Positions 43,157 through 51,928 of a DNA stretch of 51,928 bases are shown here, in pieces. The notes below the pieces were generated by a model that was not told where the DNA came from, ran no database searches, and saw nothing but the letters and a program-made list of their open reading frames with translations. The translations under genes and the position numbers were made by a program. Every line of letters starts with the position of its first letter. Position 1 is the stretch's first letter. Source of the stretch: Corinectria fuckeliana. Its lineage: Eukaryota; Ascomycota; Sordariomycetes; Hypocreales; Nectriaceae. The stretch covers positions 1-51,928 of the forward strand of contig WPDH01000445.1 in the NCBI GenBank assembly GCA_019137255.1. The letters run 5' to 3'.

Positions 43157-44742
43157 ATGGACGCCGCCATCGAGCGCCTCCAAGACGCCGTCGTCGACGG
43201 CCGCGCAGAAACGCTGCGCTTCCGCCAGAACCTGCTGCATGCGCTACACCTCGCGCTGCGCACCTACGCCGCCGACATATGCGCCGCCATGGCCAGCGAC
43301 ACGAGCGCCTCAGCTGCCGAGGTCGACGCCGAGTTCTACCTCGCCATGGAGGCCGTTCGCCACTTTTACGAGGGACTTGACTTTCGAAAGGCCATGGCGG
43401 ACGAGTACTCTGTGGCCCGCGGCAAGGACAATGCCGCCCGGCGCGTGGGGTTTGGGCTCGTCGTGTTGAGGCCGACGAGCCATACACGTTTCTTCTCTAT
43501 CGTTAGTCCGCTGGCGGCGGCCTTGTCGGCTGCTTGCTGTGTTGCTCTTGAGGTGTGTATCGTGCCACAAAAAAAGTGATTCAGGAAGGATGCTGACTGC
43601 TCCTTGCCAGCTGCCAGAGAGTCTCCTGAACCTCGACACCACTCTCCGCCAGATACTCCCCAAAGCCCTCGACCAAAACGTCTTCTGCATCACAAACACC
43701 GTCACCGACGCCGCCGTCCTCTCCTCAGCCCTCCTCGTCGACCAAACCTCCAAAACCAGCTCGCCCAGCCTAACCACAGAACTGCTCTCGGCCACGCATC
43801 GCCGTGTCATCGCCGTCGTCGACCGCACCGCCGACCTCGACGCCGCGGCAAAGGCCATCACGGCCGCGCGCTTCGGCTTCGGCGGCATGTCGCCGTACGC
43901 ACCCGACCTGGTGCTCGTCAACGAGTACGTCAAGAAGGACTTCTTCGAGGCGTGCTCGCGCTTCGCGACGCTGTCGTTTGCGCGCGAGACGACGGCAGTG
44001 CGGCGCGTGGACGCGAATCGCAGCGACGAGACCAGGAGGGCGATCCAGGAGGCAGAGGATAAGGGGGTGGCGACGAGCTTTGGGTCCAGCGACTTCAAGT
44101 TGGTCGATATCAAGGACAGGTAAGAAGAGTTGGCCGCTTCGAGAAACAGCTCATAGCCTACATGCTCTAACCATCGTATTCAGGGACGCCGCCATCGCCA
44201 ACATCAAAGTCAACGGCCGCTTCCTCCCCATCGTCGCCTGCACCAGCCTCCTCGACGCCGTCTACAACCACACGCGGGCCGAGGACAAGCCTCTCCTTGC
44301 CGGCTACTTCTTCGCCGCCAACGACGCCGCCAAGTATCTCTCGCAGCACACGCCCTCGCACATCTCGTGCGTCAACCAGATCCCGTGCCAGCTCCTCGTC
44401 GGCCCGGCAGCGCCCGCATCCCACGAGCCAGACCTGCACTACCGCTACAGCGCGGCCATGTTCTCCGTGCCGCGGCCACAGTTCGTCGAGCCGCAGCCCG
44501 AAGAGCTCGCCACGGTCGAGAAGCTGCTCGACGGCGGCGTCGCTGCGCAGTCGGTGCGGGCGCTCGCGACGAGGCCGCTCCGGCCGACGGGGCAGCCGCG
44601 CAACGACTACACGGGCTTCTTCGAGGTAGGTTTCTTCACGGGCTTTGGCATTACGCTGTCGGTGGTGTTGCCGCTGGTGGGCTACGGGACGTATTTCCTG
44701 GGGAGGCGGGGGGTGGAGTATGCCTTGAGGGTGAGGGCCTAA
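43157..44742 (+). CDS. Aldehyde-dehydrogenase-like pseudoenzyme with C-terminal membrane anchor, 487 aa
   Basis: Exons 43157-43552, 43611-44119 and 44184-44742. ATG chosen because the ORF upstream in frame has only non-ATG starts. The fold is that of the ALDH3-like branch: an N-terminal helical part (RLQDAVVDGRAETLRFRQNL), FSIVSPLAAALSAACCVALE, then the catalytic region. Where active ALDHs read GQxCxAPD, this protein reads GMSPYAPD (224-231): the catalytic cysteine position is Pro227. The general-base ELGG motif is also absent. A hydrophobic helix near 453-475 (FGITLSVVLPLVGYGTYFL) and a basic end suggest C-terminal anchoring in a membrane. Likely a catalytically dead family member; role unknown. 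Upstream of the dioxygenase gene on the same strand. Confidence 0.82.
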
Positions 44743-45094
44743 GGAGAGGGAGGAGGGATTGGTTGCTCTCGCGTGTGCACTTAAGAATACCTGTCGACGG
44801 TCACGAGCTGAGGAGAGTTGTCACGTTGTGGGAGACTGTAATTACTGCGTGGTGCAAAAAAATGCCTAGATAGGAAGCCATGAGGTTCAATTTCCTTTTT
44901 CGTCACTTCGATGCTACCAGCCGCCGCGTTGTAAATAAAATGCATCATCAGCCCAAGAGCAAACCAACCGCTACACCACCTTGATAAATTACAAGCCTGC
45001 CAACCTTAACCCCAAGCCAGGAAGGAGCCTTCGGGTCCCGCTGCCTACTCACATTGAGCGGTGAGCTTCTGCGCCACGCTAATGCAACCGCTTC

Positions 45095-45106
45095 GGGGGG
45101 GGGGGG
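45095..45106 (+). repeat. G12 homopolymer
   Basis: Twelve consecutive G in the intergenic region. Confidence 0.9.
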
Positions 45107-45438
45107 CGTGGGCGTGGACTAGACTAGATTGCGGGGGATGGGGGTCGGGAAGTGGAGGGCCCGGGGGAATGGGTGCCGATCCGGCCCCGCCCAACCCGAG
45201 CCTTTCCCCGGATTCTCGGCACCAAAGGCAGAAGGGGAAAGGGATTGATTGGTTTCCCCCACATTGCAGTGTGCGAGGGATATGGAGGAGCGAGAGGAGG
45301 AAGAAGCAGTGGTTCCATATTATACCTTTTGTTGAATCTCATCGTCGCGTTGCTTTTGGTGTACCAGCGAAGCCGTCGCCATAACTAACCTCCTCTTTCA
45401 ACAGTTTCGGTGGAAGCACTACGTTGCAGTTTTTGGTA

Positions 45439-45462
45439 CCCCCCCCCCCCCCCCCCCCCCCC
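45439..45462 (+). repeat. C24 homopolymer next to the dioxygenase start
   Basis: Twenty-four consecutive C ending 17 bases before the ATG at 45,480, so within the probable 5' UTR or core promoter. The exact count is likely unreliable in sequencing. Confidence 0.9.
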
Positions 45463-45479
45463 GCTTCACCCATCGCAAA

Positions 45480-46498
45480 ATGGCAGTCGGCAGCAAAGAG
45501 GAGCCCATGAACCCCGTTCACCTGTATGCCCACGGCAGCACCATGATGCTGGGCGAGGAGCATGCGTCGGGCGACTACTGGAGGAAGTGCGGCGAGGAGG
45601 CGCTGGCGAACGGGATCGAGCATGTGGTTGTCATGGTGAGACTCCTCCTCCTCCTCCTCTGTATATTCCCATGCCATGTCAACCAACAACAACTACAAAA
45701 CAGGGCGCTCACTGGGCAACCTCGTCCCCCAACACCATCCTCGTCTCCGCCAACCCCAACCCGGGCAAATCCCCCGTCGCCTACGTCCACCCGTCCAAGT
45801 ACGCCGACTACAGCCTCACCCCGGACCTCGCCTACGTGCCGACCATCCAGGCGCACCTCGCCGCCGCGGGCATCGCCTCGCAGCCCGCCGGCGACTTCGA
45901 CTGGATCCACGACACGTACCTCATCCTCATCCGCATGTTCCCCTCGGGCTGCCCGCCGACGACGCTCCTCAGCATGAACCACTGCTACGACCCGCACTTC
46001 CACGTCGCCGTCGGCGCCGCCCTCCGCCCGCTCCGCGCCCGCTCCCGCCGCACCCTCTTCGTCGGCTCCGGCGGCTCCGTCCACAACCTCTACCGCAACG
46101 TCTGGGGCCCCATGCTCCGCCACCGCGACAGCCTCGCCCAGCCCACGCCGCCCGAGGCCTGGGCCCTCGATTTCCGCCAGGAGGTCGTCGATCTGCTGTG
46201 CTGCGCCTACGAGGACGACGTGCCCGCCGACCGCGCCCTCTACGGCCGCGTCATCCGGGGGAAGAAGCCCTGCGGCGGCCCGCTGCTGCGCCGCAAGGCT
46301 ACCAGCCTGATGAAGCATCCGCGCTATCGCGATGCCCACGCCACCGACGATCACTTCATGGCCACCATGTTTGTTGCCGGGCTGTGTGGCGGCCGTGGCG
46401 ACGAGGGTATGAAGGGCGTCATGGGAGCCGAGGACTGGGAGCTGACCAACATGTGTAATTCGCAGTTTACCTTGGGCGACTGGGTTGACGCAAAGTAG
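45480..46498 (+). CDS. LigB/DODA-type extradiol ring-cleavage dioxygenase, 316 aa
   Basis: Exons 45480-45635 and 45704-46498; the 68-base intron lies between VVVM and GAHW. The metal-ligand and catalytic histidines of the class III extradiol family (DOPA 4,5-dioxygenase, LigB) are all visible: YAHGSTMML near residue 18, GAHWAT near 55, FDWIHDTYLI in place of LDHG, DPHFHVAVGAAL, and GSGGSVHNL. Such enzymes open catechol-type rings with Fe(II), or Zn in some assays, using O2. Substrate cannot be told from sequence; candidates are protocatechuate- or DOPA-like catechols. Preceded by a C24 tract. Confidence 0.87.
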
Positions 46499-46772
46499 AA
46501 AGGTAGCTAGCTGCCTGCTCAAGGTCAGCCAGGGTTAAAGAAGGAAGCTTGTTAATGTATCTGAGGTGACATCTCTATTGTGATTCTCCCCGTCATGCAC
46601 ACAAAAACAACAACGCCCTCCTACCCTCCTGTGCAACAATCCCATCAGGTAAAACAGTTCCCATCATCTTTTTCTGCTCCATGCCACCCACAAACATACG
46701 CCATGAATAGAAACTACCACCATCACCACCAAAGACGCCGCGAACAAGATCCCAAACCAAACAACTCCCAAG

Positions 46773-49700
46773 TCAGTTCAGGTCCATTCCATCCCACCCA
46801 AAGTCCAAGTCCGCAAACATGTCCGCGTCGGTCGACGTATCTAAACCACCTCCGCTGACGACCGATCCGCCGAGACCCAAATCCGATGTCACTCCCGTCA
46901 TGCTCATATCCAAGCCCATGTTGTCCACCGACATGTTGTCGCCCGGAACGCCAGCTGCAGCAGCCATTGCATCGCCCAGGGCTGCCGTCTCGCCGTTCAA
47001 GTTAAGCGACATGGCTGTCGCCTGGAGCATCACCTGCGTCTCCGGAATCACCATCTGTGCCTCAACTCGTCGATGAAGGCGCACGACGACGTCGGCCAGC
47101 GCCGGGTCCCTCTTTTGAATCTTCTTGCACTCTTCAGCCGCCGACTTTAGCAGCTCTCGAAGCGTTCGCGGTCGCTGCAGCGGCGGCGGCATGTTTCCGT
47201 TGGCGTCGAGAATCCCAATGTTGCCGAGGCTCTCCTTTATTGCGTCCGGTGCGCAGATTATCGCAGTGGCCACGTCGTACACGAAACTGGCGCTGCCCGC
47301 CTCAGACTGCTGTCTCACTTCTTCCAATATCACATGGAGCAGTCTCTTGGGACCTAGGATTTGGAGCCCAACCAAGATCTGCCGATGAGTGTAAGAGGTT
47401 GGCATGTTCATCTCCGGGTGCAAACTCCACTGCGTCAGCCCCTGGACTGTGTGCTTGATTGTACTGGCCAGCCCGCTGCTGGGCGTTGTGGTCCAGGATG
47501 CCAGCTCGTTATGGTCTGCGCCCCCAGTACGCCGCGAGAGCGGTATGCTGTCCTTGAGCACCCTTAGGAGGGGCTCGATGTCCTGGTTCTTGGGGTCTCG
47601 GCGCTGGTACATGCGAAGGGCGTGTTCCAGCGGCTTCGCGATGAGGTTTTTTACCGATGAGAGCATTGTGCTGGCTTCGCCCGATATCGAGCTAGGCAGG
47701 AGAATCAGTTGCAGGATCTTGATAATGGACTTTTGCTCCTTCTGATCGACCCAGAGGTAGTCACCCAGGAACCGGATGGCCGGTACCAGGGACGGCAACA
47801 AGAACGTGTCAACCAAGTCTACCATGGCATTAGCTTCAACGTCGACTATAGTCCAACAATAAAATATACTCACATTCGATGCCTCCCTTAAGGCTTTCAT
47901 CATTAAGGTAGCCGTGTGTGTAAGCCACCACGATATTCTGGAACAGCGGCGCCACTAGGAGGTAAAAGTCTCGAGGCGGGCAAGACGACATCAACTCATC
48001 GCTGAGTCCTCCACCTTCCGTGTCAAAGAGGCCATGGATCCATCCGTTCATGTGACCGTTTTCCTGCTCCGTCAGTTCGTCTTGGTGCCGGCTGATGTGT
48101 CCTCGGGCCAGAATTTTGGCCACACATGAATCCCGAGACTGGATCCCCATATCTGCCGCCGTCAGATTATAGCGGTATGCGAACGCCAGCACCAGGAGGA
48201 GAATCGACCCAAACTCTTCGTACACGGGCTGGTACTCGCCCTGGTCCTCTTCGTCGGACCAGTTGTCCAAGAGCGTGCACAGTGGTTCCAGAATCGTTGG
48301 TAGCTTCTCAAACAGCAGGATGACATCTAGCGACAGGGGCTTCTGAGCCAACTGTCCGCAAAGAAGCTTGAGCGACATAGTCTCCTTGTTGTTACACAAT
48401 TGACGCAAAACCTGTCAGTATTAGCATCATCGCTCGCGACTCTCAAGCCAACACGAAGCTTACCTCAATGAGAGCCTGACAAACTGCACCAACGTTGCCG
48501 TCCATCTTGTCAAGCTCACGAACCAGCCCCTGGATCTTCTCGGTATCGGAGAGACAGTTTTGAACCAGTTTATCCTTCGAGTACTTCTCTAGTGACGGTT
48601 CGTAAGACATGGAAATCTCGCCAAGGATCCTCTCCACGTGCTCCCGCTGTACTAGGCCATGGAGAACGCATGCGGCACAGAATTCTTCCCTAACACTCTC
48701 AGTGTATGGGTTGTTATTCCGAGACTCGTCAAACATTAGTGAAGCTGTGGGGAAGATGCTAGTATCCACATGGCTGAGTGCCTGGGTAATGCAGAATTCG
48801 GCCGAGGTGCCAGAGAACTCAGGAGGACAGAGCTGGTACAGAAGCAGCGGTACTTTGTTGATGAGGTATGACCGAAGTAAATGGGCGTCCTTTTGACCCT
48901 CGTTACGGAATACGGCGTTGGCCAATACGTCAAAGGATGCCAGGATTAAGTCGATGGCGCTAGATTGAACGTCGCCCTGTGTCTAGTTAGAGCGGCTCCG
49001 GCAAGCCCTGAAAGGCACATACCTGATATCTATTGTTCATGTATGAGAAGAGCGCATTGTCATCTACCAAAGGCCGTGCTGACAGCTAAAGAGAAGTTAG
49101 CAGGCTTGCTAGTTTGGATCAGTGTCTTATACCCACAGAAGCATTCAGGTAAATGTACAACCCTGCTCGAGTGTTGCTGATGGGGATATCTGACACCACG
49201 AAGTTGTCGAGGCCAACAGTGGACTCGAGTAGGTCATCCATGGCAGTATTGGCAACCTGCTTCTTCTTGTCGCCGGGATCGAGATTAGCAAGGGTCTCTG
49301 TTCGGAAAAGCTCCAGCTTCTCGGTGAGTTCGGGCACAAGCTGCAAGGTTGGAACGAAGCTGGCTAGGTTTGTCGAGAGCTCTTTTCGGATGTCTAAGTC
49401 CAGCAGGCAGAATCAGCGTCTACTCAGCCAGCTGCAAAAGGACCAAGGTTAAGGTTACCTTTGGCGAATGGCTTGCTAACAGCGTTTACGAGAACCTCGT
49501 TTTCGCAAAGACGCAGCAGCAAAGCCACCAGGGCAGCTCGTGCAGACTCCATATCTTCTCGGGCTTTGGAAGTCTGGAGGTGCTCCATGACATCAGCCGC
49601 AAAGGCCGTCGACGCGGACGTAAACAGAGCCATCCACTTGGAAATTACCCTAACCACGTCCAAGGCTGTCCGTGAGTCGAGGATGGCCCTGCCTTGAACG

Positions 49701-50170
49701 ACGGACTTGGTGAGGCTGTAGAAGATAACCTCCTCGGCCCAGTAGGAGCTCACCCATCTCGTGATAGTTGGCTTTGCAGGCTTGTCCTTGTCATTCTGCG
49801 CATCGGAACCGTCCGTTTGTGTTTGCGTTGGGTTTTGGGGTTGCGCTTGCGCCTGGGCGTGCGAGGAGGAGTATTTGAACAGGGCCTTGAGAATCGAGGG
49901 CGTGTCGACGTAGCCGAGCTGAGTGAGGACCTGAAGGTAGGGGGGGATGCGAGGGTCGAGACTGTCGTGGTTCGAGGGCTGAGGCCGGAGGAAGAAGTCG
50001 GCGATGGCGAAGGGCGGAAGTGGGTGCTTTGAGTGTACGAGAATGACGTACGCCTCGAAGCGATCCGTCTCGAGACGCCGGGCGATGCAGCGGGCGACAA
50101 AGTCAGCCCAGTAGCTGAGGGCCGCCTGCAATGAGGCGCTGGACACGAAGCGTCCGTCCATGGCGGACAT
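46773..50170 (-). CDS. med5: Mediator complex subunit 5 (Med5/Nut1), 1042 aa
   Basis: Six exons: 50170-49459, 49393-49137, 49085-49023, 48976-48464, 48411-47874 and 47818-46773; the frame closes through all joins, and the 21-residue third exon is conserved with its neighbours. An N-terminal helical region with RWVSSYWAEEVIFYSL and SALF-type helices, a Gln/Thr/Pro low-complexity loop near residues 100-125, then LKGGIEYLVDTFLLPSLVPA across the last junction, as in fungal Med5. The C-terminal tail is Met/Gly/Asp-rich and ends FADLDFGWDGMDLN. Med5 sits in the Mediator tail module. Length is in the range of filamentous-fungal Med5. Confidence 0.9.
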
Positions 50171-51549
50171 GTTGATAATCGACTGGTAGAGATAGTAATA
50201 GTTATTAAGAATTCGGCTTCATGAGAAGCGGAGGTCGGGGACGGGCTCGTCGTATGTCCCTGTCGTCGTCGTCGGGATGCTGGTCGGTCGGCGTCGTTTC
50301 TCCGGAGCACTGGCAGGAAAGACCCAGCACAGGGCCATGCAGCGAGCCGTGGTCCAATAATGTAGCTGTATCAATTTGAGTAGCTGAATATTCAGGGCTC
50401 GGGTCGTGGTGAATCGCTGCTCCCGAGAGCAAAAAAGTGTGTTGTTGAAGCTACTCTCGGCCGGGTCACGGACAGCTCAATCCCAGCCTTGCAGATTCCC
50501 GTGCTATTACTCCTTCCTTTCATAGGTTCCTTCCGACTTCCCGGGGTGCGGAGCGGCTGAATTCCGCACGGCGGGGAAGAGTGGGGATCGGGGAACTTGG
50601 AGGTGTGACAAAGGGCTGACGAACTACAAACAATTACTTAGTCCTTGTCCATGGATCAATATGAAATACACTTTACTTCAAAGCCGAATAGCCGGATGGC
50701 TATCAGCAGGTGTTTCATATCCCAGAACTGGAGTAAGAAACCCTAGTACCTATATATCTAGTTACTACTAGTACCTAACTAATAGTATTTTCACGAGTGT
50801 TAGTCACATTTCAACACCAGCAGATTTATTATATATCACTTCCAAATGATTAAAAATAGGTAAACTCGATTTTTAAAGGCCCTCATCATTTTTAAACCAT
50901 TTTAATAGTTCGAGAGCTATATAGAACGAGTTGGCCAATATTGAGAAACGCCTATCACCCGCGTGGGTACCCAGTAAATACTTGATGTCCCTCACACCAG
51001 GCTCAACACCTTCTAAAATCTCCCTCAACTCCTCCCAAGCCTGACTTGTCTGTCACCTTCATGCTACTAGGCCACACATATAAGCAACAGCCAGACATCT
51101 CTCACCCGCGACCGTCGCCGCCACCAGCGTGCGCGAGCCCATCTCCGCCATATGCCCTAGTACATAGTACACTAACAACCATGACGACTATGTCAAACGG
51201 AAAGGACCAGTTCCGGTACAGCTCCGTCCGAAAAAGACCCAGGTTCAGTATGTTGACGTAGACGTGGCCCTTTTCCCGACTCGTCGACGGCCTCGCGTCC
51301 CGCAGCGCTTCCAGCTCGACGAACAAGCGAGGCCAATCGCACCAGGGAGTTTCCCACTGATCCGCACGCATACGCTGCTATCACTACAAAATGCTAGAAA
51401 CAACTCTACTTGTCAGCACAGTAAGTTCTGACTGATTTAGAGGCCTTGCGAGAAGTTATCACTTATAGTAAGACACTAGATTTTATCGCTAGAAATGTTA
51501 TTACTATTATGGATAGGGATGCTTTACCTCTAGTAATATTATAGCTAAG
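50171..51549. other. Upstream region of med5 and transition to AT-rich DNA
   Basis: About 1.4 kb; the med5 promoter side first, then DNA with CTAGTACC/TACTAGTACC words near 50,740-50,780 and no gene. AT content rises from about 51,390. Confidence 0.5.
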
Positions 51550-51928
51550 TATTCTTAGTGATAATAGGCAGAAGTTAAAAATATTACTACTATATTACTA
51601 GCTTATAAGCTTTAATTAAAATACTTTAAAACTTACTACTTACTAGTAAGTTTCTAATAGTAATATATAAGAGTAATTATTAGTTATAAAATAAATAAAA
51701 GAAAAATAAGTTTATTTATTTATTTATTTATACCTGATTTAGCTTATAGCTATCTAGTTCTTCTTCTAAGTAACTTAGACTAATTTATAATAAGAGAGAA
51801 AAACCCTTATAGTAAGCTATAAGATAAAAAACCTCTTACTACTCTTACTTAAAAGAGAAGTAAGTTAAGCTTAATATATATATATATAGTAATATAAGTT
51901 ATAAGTAGGTTTACTTTATAAGAAAAGC
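51550..51928. repeat. AT-rich, RIP-eroded repeat edge (right)
   Basis: Like the left edge: very AT-rich, with apparently only one or two CpA/TpG and no CpG that I can find after about 51,570, while CpT, CpC and GpC survive. No ORF, terminal repeat or telomeric array can be recovered. Probably an eroded transposon or repeat; its identity is lost. Confidence 0.7.

Larger units (their letters stand above)
44743..45479. other. Intergenic region with homopolymer tracts
   Basis: 737 bases between two plus-strand genes, holding a G12 (45,095-45,106) and a C24 run (45,439-45,462) just before the dioxygenase start. No gene. Confidence 0.5.

Noticed and set aside
1..51928. Telomere repeats, intact transposase or reverse transcriptase, rRNA genes
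   Set aside because: Looked for TTAGGG arrays, RT/integrase motifs and rRNA-like blocks; none seen.

Overview
The window looks like a contig-scale piece of a filamentous ascomycete genome, most likely a Sordariomycete. Genes carry short introns (about 50-110 bases) with GT...AG ends and CTRAC-type branch points, coding DNA is GC-rich, and several families are typical of Pezizomycotina (Med5, RFX1, Irc20, Irc22, SMAP-domain protein). Both ends (about 1-425 and 51,550-51,928) are AT-rich and almost free of CpA/TpG and CpG, the pattern left by repeat-induced point mutation (RIP). The window is therefore a gene-bearing block between two RIP-eroded isochores.

Layout, left to right. 0.7-2.0 kb: a secreted histidine-rich protein (-). 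3.1-4.4 kb: CDK7/Kin28-type kinase (+), convergent with a recyclin-1 F-box/exocyst-like protein (-, 4.8-7.6 kb). 8.5-10.7 kb: aspartokinase (-) with a 20-base micro-exon. 12.5-15.1 kb: RFX transcription factor (-), divergent from Yop1 (+, 17.0-17.7 kb). 19.0-20.9 kb: Mid1 stretch-activated calcium channel component (+). 21.4-24.4 kb: a small mitochondrial-type membrane protein (-), RAMP4/Ysy6 (+) and a lysine-rich SMAP-domain protein (-). 24.4-31.0 kb is gene-poor, with one confident gene, a bZIP-like factor (29.1-29.7 kb), and one doubtful small ORF. 31.0-36.7 kb: mitochondrial ribosomal mS41/Fyv4 (-) divergent from an Irc20/SHPRH-type SNF2-RING protein (+). 37.2-38.2 kb: TRAP-alpha-like Irc22 (-). 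38.8-39.3 kb: a broken fumarylacetoacetase remnant (-). 39.6-41.5 kb: CocE/NonD hydrolase (-). 42.1-42.6 kb: unknown 122-residue protein (-). 43.2-44.7 kb: membrane-anchored aldehyde-dehydrogenase-like pseudoenzyme (+). 45.5-46.5 kb: LigB/DODA-type extradiol dioxygenase (+). 46.8-50.2 kb: Mediator subunit Med5 (-).

Most genes are unrelated housekeeping functions: transcription (Kin28, Med5, RFX), ER and membrane traffic (Yop1, RAMP4, Irc22, Rcy1), amino-acid synthesis, calcium entry, and mitochondrial translation. Only the 38.7-46.5 kb stretch (FAH remnant, CocE-like hydrolase, ALDH-like protein, extradiol dioxygenase) hints at a shared theme, aromatic-compound metabolism, and that is inference. 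I found no CRISPR array, rRNA, intact transposon or convincing tRNA. Exon joins were worked out by hand from splice signals, reading frame and family similarity; the frames close exactly in every multi-exon model given here. The most unusual item is the histidine-rich secreted protein beside the left isochore; nothing in the window clearly amounts to a new multi-gene system.
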